Shown here: piece after piece, positions 23,243-31,971 of the stretch
How the letters are laid out: each line of letters starts with the position of its first letter
Position numbering within the stretch: position 1 is the stretch's first letter
Source: Azonexus sp.
GTDB lineage: Bacteria; Pseudomonadota; Gammaproteobacteria; Burkholderiales; Rhodocyclaceae
Length of the DNA stretch: 64,000 nt
Direction: 5' to 3'
Assembly (NCBI GenBank): GCA_030696345.1
Contig: JAUYSK010000022.1
Span: 186,001 to 250,000, forward strand
Translations under genes and position numbers: made by a program
The notes under the pieces: generated by a model
What the model saw: only the letters and a program-made list of their open reading frames with translations
Databases searched by the model: none
What the model was told of the DNA's origin: nothing

Positions 23243-23665
23243 ATGAAGCTATTTCTGATTATGGTGCTGCTGGCGGCAGCAGCCTCCCCGCCAGCCCTTG
23301 CCGCTGATGTCGGCGTTTCGGTAAGCATCGGCCAGCCCGGCTTTTACGGGCGCCTTGACTATGGTGGCTACCCACCGCCCCAACTCATTTACCGACAGCC
23401 GAGGATGATTCAGCACGTGCCAGTCGGGCGTCCGCCAATCTACTTGAACGTGCCACCGAGCCACTCGAGGAACTGGGGGCGCTACTGCGGCAGATACAAC
23501 GCTTGCGATGAACGCGTCTACTTTGTTCGAAATAACTGGTACGAGCGCGAATACGCGCCCCGCTATCAGCAGCGCAACAATCAGCGTGGCGAACGTCGTG
23601 ATGATCAGCGCAATGATCATCAGGGCAATAACGGTAATGGCAATGGCCGTGGCAGAAATCATTGA
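23243..23665 (+). CDS. exported basic protein, hypothetical
   Basis: A 140-residue protein from the ATG at 23243. A signal peptide (residues 1-20, ending ALA-A) precedes a Pro/Tyr/Gly-rich region (YGGYPPPQLIYRQPRM), a conserved-looking core with two cysteines (SRNWGRYCGRYNACDERVYFVRNNWY), and a disordered Arg/Asn/Gly/His tail (RGERRDDQRNDHQGNNGNG). Similar short proteins are common in betaproteobacteria but unnamed. No regulatory repeat is visible immediately upstream. Confidence 0.6.
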   Translation: MKLFLIMVLLAAAASPPALAADVGVSVSIGQPGFYGRLDYGGYPPPQLIYRQPRMIQHVPVGRPPIYLNVPPSHSRNWGRYCGRYNACDERVYFVRNNWYEREYAPRYQQRNNQRGERRDDQRNDHQGNNGNGNGRGRNH

Positions 23666-23737
23666 AGCGCGGGCGATGGCCGTCCGGACTGACGATCCGG
23701 CGGTCCTTGCGTTAACCTGGGCTGGCGGGCTTTTGCC

Positions 23738-24637
23738 TTGCTGAACAACGATGGGCGGTTGTCCGTGCTTTGTGCGGATATCGCTGGTAATGCAAGGTTG
23801 ACGAAACATCTCGACAGGCTGGAGGCGAATTACGCCGTCGAGCGTTGTGAAAAACGCATCCGGCGTTCGGTTGAAATTCACGGTGGCCGACTGGTCAATG
23901 ACAATGGCCGGCGCCTGATGGCTTATTTCGCCGATGGCGTGGATGCGCTGCAGTCCGCCGTCGAGATGCAGCGCCGGGTCTCTGATTTGCCGCCGCGTGC
24001 CGGGTTGCCGCTGGCGCTCCGGGTGGGTATCTGCACCGGGCATCAGGCCAAGGAAGAATTCTATTTTCCCGACAAGGGGACGAATCCGGCTGCCAGTCTT
24101 TCGTCCATCGCGGCACCCGGTCATATCCTGTTCAGCGTGCCCAAACGTGCCAAGTTCTTCCCGTGGTCGCAACTGCTTTCAAACAGTGTTCCGGCCGTGG
24201 CGCTCAGCTGCGGTAGCCGCCAACTCGGCGTTTTTCAGTTGCCCTGGCAGCAGCATGATCCGATGGCACTGCGTTTTGCGCTGGCCGAGCTTGGCAATGC
24301 GGCGGGCCGGCTTTGCCTGCGTTATCAGGGCAGCGAAATGCTGCTTGATGAGAGCCAGCCGCTCACCCGGCTCGGGCGTCAGGCCGGCAACGAACTCACC
24401 ATGCGTGACCGCCGCTGTTCGCGCGAGCACGGCAGCATCGAGCGGCGAATTGATCGTTTTGTCTTCGTTGACCGCAGCACTAACGGTACCTTCGTTACAT
24501 TCGAAGGACAGCCCGAGATTTTTGTCCATCACCGGGAACTGAACCTGTTTGGACGCGGCCGGCTGAGCCTGGGTGCGCCTTCTTCGGAGAAGGGTGTGGA
24601 ACTGGTGCAGTTTCAGACGGGCAGTTTCTCGCGCTAG
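23738..24637 (+). CDS. degenerate class III nucleotide cyclase domain fused to an FHA domain
   Basis: About 299 residues. The N-terminal half has the class III cyclase fold pattern: first metal-site Asp in LCADIAGNARL, the VEIHGGRLVND strand, LMAYFADGVDALQSAVEMQ and LRVGICTGH. The usual GDG with the second metal Asp aligns with GRR (NDNGRRLMAYF), so catalysis is unlikely. The C-terminal half (about 205-295) is an FHA domain (TRLGRQAGNELTMRDRRCSREHG, key core RRCSREHG, then DRSTNGTFV) that should bind phosphothreonine. The start is uncertain: TTG at 23738 lacks a good ribosome site and no in-frame ATG fits. A role in Ser/Thr phosphorylation signalling is inferred; no kinase gene is adjacent. 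Confidence 0.75.
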   Translation: MLNNDGRLSVLCADIAGNARLTKHLDRLEANYAVERCEKRIRRSVEIHGGRLVNDNGRRLMAYFADGVDALQSAVEMQRRVSDLPPRAGLPLALRVGICTGHQAKEEFYFPDKGTNPAASLSSIAAPGHILFSVPKRAKFFPWSQLLSNSVPAVALSCGSRQLGVFQLPWQQHDPMALRFALAELGNAAGRLCLRYQGSEMLLDESQPLTRLGRQAGNELTMRDRRCSREHGSIERRIDRFVFVDRSTNGTFVTFEGQPEIFVHHRELNLFGRGRLSLGAPSSEKGVELVQFQTGSFSR

Positions 24638-24668
24638 GGTTGGTGCAAGGCCGGGATGCTGGCCCAAC

Positions 24669-24688
24669 TATGTGCGCTTTAGTACATA
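24669..24688. promoter_or_regulatory. 20-bp inverted repeat, copy 5
   Basis: TATGTGCG-CTTT-AGTACATA, 116 bp before the exported protein at 24805. Confidence 0.6.
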
Positions 24689-24804
24689 CGCCCTGAGCCC
24701 GGGAACCGACAATCCATAGCAGACCACAGGATTCGGCAGATCGCCGGATCGGCGCTGGCAGCGGCTTCTTCGCGCAGCCCACGGTTTAATTCCGGAGCTA
24801 CCCC

Positions 24805-25260
24805 ATGCGTAATCCAAAGTCATCCACGAGTTTCAGGAAGCAAGCTTTCGCCGCCATTTTTGTCGCCTTGCTGAGCACGCCCTTGCTGGCGGTCGAAATC
24901 AACGACAACGCAAAATTCAACGCCAGCAGTCCGCCGCAGTCGGCCATTCCATGGATGAGCGGCGGCATCGGTGACGATGCCCGCGATGAAATGCGCAAGG
25001 CGACCATGTCCTATAACGTCCATATCGTCTTCAGCAATCGCCAGGGCAGTTACCTCGCCAGCATTCCGTTCGCGATTGCCCGCAGCAATGGCCGGAAAAT
25101 CATCGAGGGGGTCAGCCCGGGGCCGTTGCTCTACATTCAATTGAAGCCCGGTGTTTATCAGGTGTCGGCTGAAATCGACGGTGCCTGGCAGAGCAAGAAG
25201 GTTCAGATCGACTCGGCCGGATCGCAGGTCAGGACGATGTTCGTCAGCAAGGGGGAGTAG
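24805..25260 (+). CDS. exported hypothetical protein with beta-sandwich-like C-terminus
   Basis: A 151-residue protein with a signal peptide (FAAIFVALLSTPLLA, cleavage near residue 29). The region MSGGIGDDARDEMRKATMSYNVHIVFS leads into a strand-rich part (GSYLASIPFAIARSNGRKI, then GPLLYIQLKPGVYQVSAEIDG), a layout typical of small carboxypeptidase-regulatory-like periplasmic domains. I do not recognise a named family. The 20-bp repeat copy 5 lies upstream and the ABC exporter gene starts 50 bp downstream. Confidence 0.6.
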   Translation: MRNPKSSTSFRKQAFAAIFVALLSTPLLAVEINDNAKFNASSPPQSAIPWMSGGIGDDARDEMRKATMSYNVHIVFSNRQGSYLASIPFAIARSNGRKIIEGVSPGPLLYIQLKPGVYQVSAEIDGAWQSKKVQIDSAGSQVRTMFVSKGE

Positions 25261-25310
25261 GTCATCTTAGCCTCTGACACCCGGGGTTTGCCCTTCGGCA
25301 AGGCCGGGGC

Positions 25311-27008
25311 ATGATCCGCTTTGACCGCCGCCTGTGGCATCGATTCGGCGGTATGGCAGCACCCTACTGGCTACGGGAGGAGAAGTGGCATGCACGCTGG
25401 CTGCTTTTCCTCCTTGTCCTGCTGTTGCTGGGGCAGACCGGCTTTGCCGTGCTGTTCAACGAGCAGACTGGTGAATTCACCTCGGCACTGGCTGCCAAGG
25501 ATGCCGATCGCTTCTGGTACGCAATCCAGAAATGCGTCGCCATTCTGGTGGTCGGCGTGCCAGTCTATGCGTTTTATTATTTTGTGCGGGATACGCTCGG
25601 GCTGCATTGGCGGCGCTGGCTGACCCAGCGATTTCTCGGCAACTACTTCAGCAACCGTGCCTATTACGAACTGAATGCCAGTTCCGATATCGATAACCCG
25701 GATCAGCGCGTTGCCGAGGATATCGGCACTTTTACCCAGAAATCATTGCAGTTCCTGCTCGTGCTGGTTGGGGCGGTACTGCAACTGATTGCCTTCAGTG
25801 GCGTTCTCTGGTCGATTTCGCGGGAGCTGGTGGCCTTTCTGGTCATCTATGCCGCAGTTGGTACGGTGGTGACGATCCTGATCTTCGGCAAGGTCCTGAT
25901 CGGCCTCAATTTCTATCAGCTCAAGCGCGAGGCTAATTTCCGTTTCAGTCTGGTGCGCATCCGTGAAAATGCCGAAGCCATCGCCTTCTATCGTGGCGAG
26001 GCGCAGGAATCACAGCAGGTTGGCGAATATTTCAATGAGGCCTTCGTCAATTTCAGCAAGCTGATCCGGATGCAGCTGAACCTGAACCTGTTCCAGTATG
26101 GCTACAGTTTCGTCACCATCGTGCTGCCAAGCGCCATCATCGCCGGGCGGGTCATTTCAGGCGAACTCGAAGTCGGGCGGGCAATTCAGGCGGCCGGGGC
26201 CTTTGCGGCAATCCTCAGCGCCCTGACGGTGATCGTCGATAACTTCGACAGCTTCAGCAAATTCGCTGCCGGCATTGATCGCCTGGATAGTCTGGCCAAG
26301 TTTCTGGCCGGGAACTCGAACCGGCCGGCCAGCGAAGAGGTCAGCTTCGTCGAGGGGCCGAACCTTGCCCTCCAAAACCTGACGTTGCAGACCCCGAAGG
26401 GGGAACGGACGCTGGTTCGTGATCTGTCGATGACGATCAATCCCGGGCAAGGGCTGATGATCGTCGGCGCCAGCGGTAGCGGCAAAAGCTCATTGTTGCG
26501 GGCGATTGCCGGCTTGTGGCGATCCGGCAGCGGCAGCATCATCCGGCCGGAGGGCGTGGCGATGATGTTCCTGCCGCAACGGCCCTACATGCTTCAGGGC
26601 AGCCTGCGCAGCCAGTTGCTTTATCCGCGGTCCTCAGAAGGCGTTTCGGATGCCGAACTGCTGCATCTGCTGGAACGGGTCAACCTGCCCAATATTGCCG
26701 CCCATTTTGGCGGTCTGGATGCCGTGTTCGATTGGGCCAAGGTGCTCTCGGTCGGCGAACAGCAGCGCATTGCCTTCGCCCGCGTGCTTCACGCAGCGCC
26801 GCGTTACGCGATGCTCGATGAAGCCAGCAGCGCACTGGATATCGCCAATGAAGACAGCCTCTATCACCAGTTGGCGGCGAGCTCGACAACGCTGGTCAGC
26901 GTCGGCCACCGCCCATCCATCCTGAAGTACCACCCGCAGGTGCTGGAAATCATTGGCGATGGAACCTGGCAGCTTTACGCAGCGGATGACTATCGGTTCA
27001 CCCGGTAG
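25311..27008 (+). CDS. ABC transporter, fused permease and ATPase (YddA/SbmA-related)
   Basis: A 565-residue half-transporter. The N-terminal 330 residues hold about six membrane helices in the arrangement of the YddA/SbmA-BacA/ABCD group (FYYFVRDTLGLHWRRWLT, core LHWRRWLT; later ENAEAIAFYRGE). The ATPase has Walker A GASGSGKSS (about 387), the signature LSVGEQQRIAFAR (about 482) and Walker B YAMLDEASSALD (about 500). Relatives import or export peptides, vitamins or lipid-like compounds. The substrate here is unknown. Confidence 0.85.
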   Translation: MIRFDRRLWHRFGGMAAPYWLREEKWHARWLLFLLVLLLLGQTGFAVLFNEQTGEFTSALAAKDADRFWYAIQKCVAILVVGVPVYAFYYFVRDTLGLHWRRWLTQRFLGNYFSNRAYYELNASSDIDNPDQRVAEDIGTFTQKSLQFLLVLVGAVLQLIAFSGVLWSISRELVAFLVIYAAVGTVVTILIFGKVLIGLNFYQLKREANFRFSLVRIRENAEAIAFYRGEAQESQQVGEYFNEAFVNFSKLIRMQLNLNLFQYGYSFVTIVLPSAIIAGRVISGELEVGRAIQAAGAFAAILSALTVIVDNFDSFSKFAAGIDRLDSLAKFLAGNSNRPASEEVSFVEGPNLALQNLTLQTPKGERTLVRDLSMTINPGQGLMIVGASGSGKSSLLRAIAGLWRSGSGSIIRPEGVAMMFLPQRPYMLQGSLRSQLLYPRSSEGVSDAELLHLLERVNLPNIAAHFGGLDAVFDWAKVLSVGEQQRIAFARVLHAAPRYAMLDEASSALDIANEDSLYHQLAASSTTLVSVGHRPSILKYHPQVLEIIGDGTWQLYAADDYRFTR

Positions 27009-27057
27009 GGAAGTGCTGCAGTATTAACAAGGCGGGAATCAATTGTGCGATAGATCG

Positions 27058-27118
27058 GTCATTCCCGCGCAGGCGGGAATCCAGTCCGTGCATGGACTCC
27101 CGCTTACGCGGGAGTGAC
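27058..27118. repeat. palindromic intergenic repeat (GTCATTCCCGC family), complete copy
   Basis: Two nested hairpins: ATTCCCGC-GCAG-GCGGGAAT and ACTCCCGC-TTAC-GCGGGAGT, framed by inverted GTCA / TGAC ends. The family is a well-known type of small non-coding repeat in proteobacterial genomes. Related copies are at 57237-57294 and, shortened, at 22206-22230. Confidence 0.7.
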
Positions 27119-27181
27119 GTAACAATCAGGGTTTCCATTCCGGCGCTGGCGGAAGTGGCGAGCTTTCACCCCCATGGCAAA

Positions 27182-27213
27182 ACGGCCCTGATTCACGCTG
27201 GAATCAGGGCCGT
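27182..27213 (-). terminator. Rho-independent terminator of the SYLF gene
   Basis: A 13-bp perfect stem ACGGCCCTGATTC / GAATCAGGGCCGT with a 6-nt loop; on the minus strand it continues into TTTT. It ends 29 bp past the SYLF stop codon. Confidence 0.8.
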
Positions 27214-27242
27214 CTTGAAAGATGGAGCGTGTAGCGTGCGGC

Positions 27243-27806
27243 TTAACGCTTGATGCGGGTGATCTTCGTACCTTCGATGCTCAGGCTGGCCATCAAACCC
27301 TGCTGGTCGAAAATGAAAGCGTAGGCATCGTTCTTAAGGGTCGAGGTGGAAAGATTCTTGGCAATGCCTTCATTGACCACGACTACGGTCGGGCCGACAC
27401 CGATTTCCCAGCCCTTGGAATCATCAAGATACTTGATGGCCTTGTTGCTCATCAGGAAAACGACATAGCCGTAGGATTCGGCACCGGCTTGCCAGCCCCA
27501 GGAGGCGGAAACGGAGTTGTAGTAATTCACGTACTGTGAATTCTTGCTGAGTACGCCTTCACCATAGCTGCCGCCAAAGACGAGGCCGGCCTTGACGATC
27601 TTGGGGAAAATCAGGATCGCTTTGGCTTTCTTGGAAAGACTTTCAGCTTCAGGGTTGGTCTTGTACAGGGTTTGCAGCGCCTGCGCCGCATCCTTGTTCA
27701 GGTCTTCAGCGGTTGCGGCAACTGCTTGATTGCCGACAGCACCGAAAGCGAAAGCCGCTGCGGTAACGAGAATGAATTTCTGCAAAACGCTACGAATATT
27801 GGTCAT
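27243..27806 (-). CDS. YSC84/SYLF-domain lipid-binding protein
   Basis: A 187-residue exported protein: signal peptide to about residue 31 (ending AVAA), then one SYLF domain. Typical elements are SLSKKAKAILIFPKIVKAGLVFGGSYGEGVL (core AKAILIFPKIVKAG), SASWGWQAGAESYGYVVFLMS and WEIGVGPTVVVVNEG. SYLF domains bind phosphoinositides in eukaryotes; bacterial members are periplasmic and poorly understood. A copy of the 20-bp repeat (27925-27944) lies 118 bp upstream. Confidence 0.88.
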   Translation of the reverse strand: MTNIRSVLQKFILVTAAAFAFGAVGNQAVAATAEDLNKDAAQALQTLYKTNPEAESLSKKAKAILIFPKIVKAGLVFGGSYGEGVLSKNSQYVNYYNSVSASWGWQAGAESYGYVVFLMSNKAIKYLDDSKGWEIGVGPTVVVVNEGIAKNLSTSTLKNDAYAFIFDQQGLMASLSIEGTKITRIKR

Positions 27807-27924
27807 TTTCTTGTCCTCAAAATTGCGAAGTGGAATTCGCCTTATCCCGACCAGAGCCTCAGATGACCGAGCCAGAAAGGGATAAGAATTCCTGAATGCA
27901 GCTTAGGCGGGACACATAGCGCGC

Positions 27925-27944
27925 TCTGTTCGTTGGCACACACA
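27925..27944. promoter_or_regulatory. 20-bp inverted repeat, copy 6
   Basis: TCTGTTCG-TTGG-CACACACA, upstream of the minus-strand SYLF gene. Confidence 0.55.
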
Positions 27945-27968
27945 AGCGTGCGAGAGCGCTTGGACGGT

Positions 27969-28655
27969 TCAATTGCCGGCGCGGGCGTGCCTGCCGGTTT
28001 CCGATATCCAGCCCCTTGCCGCTTCGGCGTAAAAGCTGGCCAGGCGTTCCATGACCTTTTTGACTGCGGCGTTGGCCGCGACGACGCCGCCATAGGGGTT
28101 GTCCTGTCCGGCCACCACGGTTTCGTCGAATTCGCGCCAGGCAATGACCTGGCGGGTTTCGTTGTCGACCATGTAGGCGCGCAGTGTGAAGCGGACGCGG
28201 CTGGGGGAGCTGGCGAATTCATGCTGCAGCCTCAGGATTTCGACATTGAGCCGCAGGTCGCCGGCTGCGGCGCTGGGTGTCAGGACCACTGCCCGAAAGG
28301 CGCCCGTGTCTTCAAGCGCGGCGACGATGCTTGGCGCGATCATGCGGGCGGGGGTATCAACCCATTCGCTGTGGGCGAAATACTGCAGCTGGTGCGGCTC
28401 GCGGGTGTAGATGATGCGCTGGCTGTCGAAGCCAGCTGCGGCATGTGGCGGATTGACGATCAGCGTCGGTGCCGTGATCGACCAGGGGACTGGAGGTGTG
28501 CTGGCCGGGTGAGCGGCAGGCCGGGCACCGTAAAGCGAATAGAACGCAGGCTGGGGTTCCCGGCTTGCCTCAAGAACGCCGCAAGCGCCAAGCAGTGCCA
28601 GCAAAAGACTGGCAACGCTGATTCGGAGCAGGGTTGTGCTGAATGTTCTGATCAT
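27969..28655 (-). CDS. ABC-type transport auxiliary lipoprotein (PqiC-like) of an Mla-type system
   Basis: A 228-residue lipoprotein; lipobox LLGAC gives Cys25. The mature protein fits the ABC-type transport auxiliary lipoprotein family (PqiC/DUF330): the FYSLYG start, IVNPPHAAAGFDSQRIIYTR and YFAHSEWVDTPARMIAPSI segments are characteristic. PqiC-type proteins sit in the outer membrane and receive the MCE tube. The start overlaps the stop of the MCE gene by 4 bp, so it is the last gene of the lipid-transport operon. Confidence 0.85.
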   Translation of the reverse strand: MIRTFSTTLLRISVASLLLALLGACGVLEASREPQPAFYSLYGARPAAHPASTPPVPWSITAPTLIVNPPHAAAGFDSQRIIYTREPHQLQYFAHSEWVDTPARMIAPSIVAALEDTGAFRAVVLTPSAAAGDLRLNVEILRLQHEFASSPSRVRFTLRAYMVDNETRQVIAWREFDETVVAGQDNPYGGVVAANAAVKKVMERLASFYAEAARGWISETGRHARAGN

Positions 28656-29605
28656 GGCTTTTGTGCTCCTCTCGAGGATTCGCCGGGGCCGTTTGGCACC
28701 GGTTTGTGTCCGAAGAGCAGCCCGGCAGGGTTGCGTTCGGTCTGGTCGCTTAGGCGCCGCAGAGAAATGCTCAGCACACTGAGTTCCCTGAGCAGGCGCT
28801 CCAGTTCGGGCATGGTCTCGGCCGTCAGGCGTTTGATGTCATGGCCAACTGAATTGACAGTCTTGCCTGTGCTGGCGCTGGTTTTGGCCACTTCGTTGCC
28901 CATTTTTTCGACCGAGTCGGCGCTACGGCCGATACGATCAATCACCGACTCCAGCTTTTTCGTGGCCTGCGCCGAGTTTTCGAAAGTGCGGGCGGCGTTG
29001 GTCAGGCCGCTGTCGATTGTTTCCTTGCGCGCTGCCAGGGTGTGCGCCACGCTGGCAATGTCCGCCAACGCACTCTTGAAGGCGGCCTGGTTTTCGGCGC
29101 TGAGCATGGCATTGAGATTGTTGGAAGTGTTGTCCAGTTTGCTGAGAACGCTGGTCAGCACATTTTCCAGCCGTGCACTGAGCGATGGCTTGGTACGGAT
29201 GAGCGGATATGGGTTGGCTTCGGTCGGGCGCAGCAGCGGCACGTTGTCGGCGCCGCCACTCAGCTCGACGTAAGCGATCCCGGTCAGGCCCTGGGTTTTG
29301 AGGACGGCCAGCGTGTCTTCCTTGATCGGCGTGCCGCGTTCGATGGCGAAGAGCAGGTTTACGCGATTAGGGTTGCTCGGGTCGAGCTGAATCAGGCGAA
29401 CCTTGCCGACGTCGACGCCATTGAATTTGACCGGCGCATTCAGGTTGAGACCAGCGACCGATTCTTCTGAAATTGCCAGGTAGGGGTCGTATTTTTTCTG
29501 GAAGGCACCACCCGAGGCGAGCCAGAGAATGGCGGCAACCAGCACGGCGGCAAGGGCAATGACGAAGGCGCCGACGGCGGCGAAATTTACTTTGGTTTCC
29601 ATCAT
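28652..29605 (-). CDS. MCE domain protein (MlaD family) of a lipid ABC transporter
   Basis: A 317-residue protein with one N-terminal membrane helix (VGAFVIALAAVLVAAILWLA, about residues 11-30), an MCE domain (about 38-115: VAGLNLNAPVKFNGVDVG, GLTGIAYVELSGG) and a long helical C-terminus (about 140-290) that would form the periplasmic needle. MCE hexamers carry phospholipids across the periplasm. It overlaps both neighbours by 4 bp (ATGA), showing tight coupling with the ATPase and the lipoprotein. Confidence 0.9.
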   Translation of the reverse strand: MMETKVNFAAVGAFVIALAAVLVAAILWLASGGAFQKKYDPYLAISEESVAGLNLNAPVKFNGVDVGKVRLIQLDPSNPNRVNLLFAIERGTPIKEDTLAVLKTQGLTGIAYVELSGGADNVPLLRPTEANPYPLIRTKPSLSARLENVLTSVLSKLDNTSNNLNAMLSAENQAAFKSALADIASVAHTLAARKETIDSGLTNAARTFENSAQATKKLESVIDRIGRSADSVEKMGNEVAKTSASTGKTVNSVGHDIKRLTAETMPELERLLRELSVLSISLRRLSDQTERNPAGLLFGHKPVPNGPGESSRGAQKP

Positions 29606-30417
29606 CTCATTCCGGTCGGTGCATGGATTTGGGCGGCTGCCTGTTGCTGTACGGCTCGCCCACGCGGGCCATCAAAGAATTTGCGGATGGCCGGGTGTGT
29701 CTGTTCGGCAAGCTGGCTCATCGAGCCGACGCCTTGCACCTTGCCGTCGGCCAACACGGCGACGCGGTCGGCCAGTTGCCAGAGCAGATCGAGGTCGTGC
29801 GTGATGATGATGACGGTGAGGCCGAACAGGTCGCGCAGCTTGCGGATCAACTGATCGATTTCGTCGGCGCTTTCGGGATCGAGACCGGCGGTCGGTTCGT
29901 CGAGAAACAATAGTTCCGGATCAAGCGCCAGGGCGCGGGCCAGCGACGCCCGTTTCATCATGCCGCCGCTGAGTTCGGCCGGGTACTGGGCGCCGACTTC
30001 CGGTTTTAGTCCGGTCAGGGCCAGCTTCCAGGCGGCAATTTCGTCAATCAGGGCATCGTCCAGTCCGGTGTGCTCGCGCAGCGGCAGGCCGATGTTTTCC
30101 TTGATGGTCAGCGAGCCGAACAGACCGCCATGCTGGAACATCACGCCCCAGCGCTGGCGCAGGGCGAGGGCGGCAACATCGGTGATGTTCTCAAGCTCGA
30201 CATCAAGGATTTTGATCGAACCGGATTCGGGTTGCTGCAACAGGATCATTTCGCGCAGCAAGGTCGATTTTCCCGAGCCAGAACCGCCGACCAGGGCGAA
30301 TATCTCGGCCTGACGCACTTGCAGATCAATGCCGGCATGTACGACATGCTCGCCGAAGCGCGTCGTCAGTTGGCTGATTTCGATGACGGTCGTATCGCTG
30401 GGGTCTGCGTTGGTCAT
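29602..30417 (-). CDS. lipid ABC transporter ATP-binding subunit (MlaF family)
   Basis: A 271-residue ATPase: Walker A GGSGSGKST near residue 40, the family-typical signature LSGGMMKRASLARAL near 149, and Walker B LLFLDEPTAGLDP near 172. The MMKR form of the signature is characteristic of MlaF/Ttg2A proteins. It powers the MlaE-type permease encoded just upstream. Confidence 0.92.
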   Translation of the reverse strand: MTNADPSDTTVIEISQLTTRFGEHVVHAGIDLQVRQAEIFALVGGSGSGKSTLLREMILLQQPESGSIKILDVELENITDVAALALRQRWGVMFQHGGLFGSLTIKENIGLPLREHTGLDDALIDEIAAWKLALTGLKPEVGAQYPAELSGGMMKRASLARALALDPELLFLDEPTAGLDPESADEIDQLIRKLRDLFGLTVIIITHDLDLLWQLADRVAVLADGKVQGVGSMSQLAEQTHPAIRKFFDGPRGRAVQQQAAAQIHAPTGMR

Positions 30418-30418
30418 C

Positions 30419-31537
30419 TCAGAGATCCAGCGCGCTGAAGGCGACCGAGAACAGTGCGTCGGCCACGATCACCAGGAAAATGGACTGAACGACGCTGCGT
30501 GTAGTCTGGCGACCGACACTGTCGGCGCCGCCGTGGGTGCGAAAACCCTGGAAGCAGCCGATGGTGACAATGATCGCGGCGAATATCGGGGCTTTGCCGA
30601 TTCCGATCAGATAGGCCGTGACGCTGACGTTCTTGACGAATCGGTCGAGGAATTCGGCATAGCTGACGGCGAGCTGGGCACGCGCCATCAGCATGCCGCC
30701 AAAGACGCCGAGGACGTCGGCAAATACGGTCAGCAGCGGCAGGGCGATCAGCAAGGCGATGATCTTGGGCAGCACCAGCATTTCCAGCGGCGCGATGCCG
30801 ATGGTGCGCATGGCATCGATTTCTTCCGTCACGGCCATCGTGCCGATCTGCGCCGCGTAGGCCGAACCCGAGCGGCCGGCGACGATGATGGCGGTGATCA
30901 GCGGCGCGAATTCGCGCAGCATGGAGAGACCGACCAGGTCGGCGACAAAGATGTTGGCGCCGTACTGCCGGAGTTGGTCGGCGCCCTGGTAGGCGACGAC
31001 GACCCCTAGCAGGAAGGAAAGCAGGCCGACAATGGGCAGGGCATCGAAGCCGGCGCTGCGGATGTTGAAGAGGATGGGGCGCCAGCGCAGGCGGGCCGGA
31101 TTGGCCAGGCTGCGGCCGAGGGCGACGGTGCATTCACCGATGAAGGCGAGCAGCGCCAGGCTTTGTTCAAGGAGGGCAGCGCTGCTGCGGCCCAGGTTTT
31201 CGAGTTTGCCCGGGGGCTCAGCCGGAGAAGGGGCGGCAGGTTGATCGCCGATTTCCTGGCCGATGAGCTCAAGGAGCCTGGCAAAGGCCGGGCGCAAGCC
31301 GCGAATCTCAACAACTACAGAGTTTTTGCGCAGGCGGAACAGGAGTTTTTGCACGATCCAGGCACCGGCCGTATCAAGGGCTTCGATGTTCGTACCGTCA
31401 ATCAGCAGCGTCGATCCGGACGGCCTGGAAAATGCCTCAAATTGCCGGTCGACCGCAGCAATCCCGCGCGCCGTCCAGGAACCCGTCAGTGCAAGTTCCT
31501 GGGGCGTTGGCTGAGTGATGGCAGCGGCAGTCGGCAA
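30419..31537 (-). CDS. lipid ABC transporter permease (MlaE family) with N-terminal STAS-like domain
   Basis: The C-terminal 250 residues are a MlaE permease (FNIRSAGFDALPIVGLLSFLLGVVVAYQGA, core SFLLGVVVAYQ; then EFAPLITAIIVAGRSGSAYAAQIGTM, core AGRSGSA). The first 90 residues (WTARGIAAVDRQFEAF, LLIDGTNIEALDTAGAWIV) look like a STAS/MlaB domain fused in front, so no separate MlaB is needed. I place the start at TTG 31537, 7 bp after the BON stop with AAGAAG upstream (372 residues); ATG 31573 would overlap the BON gene. First of the four-gene transporter operon and probably co-transcribed with the BON gene. Confidence 0.85.
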   Translation of the reverse strand: MPTAAAITQPTPQELALTGSWTARGIAAVDRQFEAFSRPSGSTLLIDGTNIEALDTAGAWIVQKLLFRLRKNSVVVEIRGLRPAFARLLELIGQEIGDQPAAPSPAEPPGKLENLGRSSAALLEQSLALLAFIGECTVALGRSLANPARLRWRPILFNIRSAGFDALPIVGLLSFLLGVVVAYQGADQLRQYGANIFVADLVGLSMLREFAPLITAIIVAGRSGSAYAAQIGTMAVTEEIDAMRTIGIAPLEMLVLPKIIALLIALPLLTVFADVLGVFGGMLMARAQLAVSYAEFLDRFVKNVSVTAYLIGIGKAPIFAAIIVTIGCFQGFRTHGGADSVGRQTTRSVVQSIFLVIVADALFSVAFSALDL

Positions 31538-31544
31538 GGGCTTC

Positions 31545-31868
31545 TTACTTGTCGGCCACAACCTTGATGTCATTCTTGACTGAAGTGACGCCCTTGACCC
31601 CCTTGGCGATCGCAACAGCCTTCTCCATACCCATCTGGGTGGTGGTCGTGCCGCTCAGGGTGACGACACCGGTTTTGTCGGTATCAACGTTGATCTTGAT
31701 CAGGCTGGACATTTTTTCGGCAGCCATTTCAGCCTTGATCTTGGTGGTGATCACCGAATCCTTGACGTATTCGGTTGCCGAGCCGCTTGCGGCATCGGCG
31801 GTGTAACCCGTCATTGGAATGAGCATCAGTGAGGCTACGAGAAAGCTTGCTGTCAGTTTGTTGTTCAT
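31545..31868 (-). CDS. periplasmic BON domain protein
   Basis: The ATG at 31868 (AGGAACCGCC upstream) gives 107 residues with a signal peptide ending GYTADA. A single BON domain (about 35-105) follows: EYVKDSVITTKIKAEM, INVDTDKTGVVTLSGTT and AVAIAKGVKGVTSVKNDI. Unlike the BON protein at 20240 it has no lipobox, so it is soluble in the periplasm. The stop is 7 bp before the MlaE-type permease start, placing a membrane-binding stress protein in front of a lipid transport operon. Two copies of the 20-bp repeat lie in its upstream region. Confidence 0.85.
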   Translation of the reverse strand: MNNKLTASFLVASLMLIPMTGYTADAASGSATEYVKDSVITTKIKAEMAAEKMSSLIKINVDTDKTGVVTLSGTTTTQMGMEKAVAIAKGVKGVTSVKNDIKVVADK

Positions 31869-31971
31869 GGCGGTTCCTGTCTTATGGCAAATGGCGAGGG
31901 AACTGGTCAGGGAAGCACCAGCGGATTCGGTTTTGTTGCAATGGGGATTTAGCACCGCTCGCCGGAGGAGT

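Noticed and set aside
27042..27061. ATTGTGCG-ATAG-ATCGGTCA as a palindrome copy
   Set aside because: The left arm fits but the right arm does not, and the sequence runs into the GTCATTCCCGC repeat.
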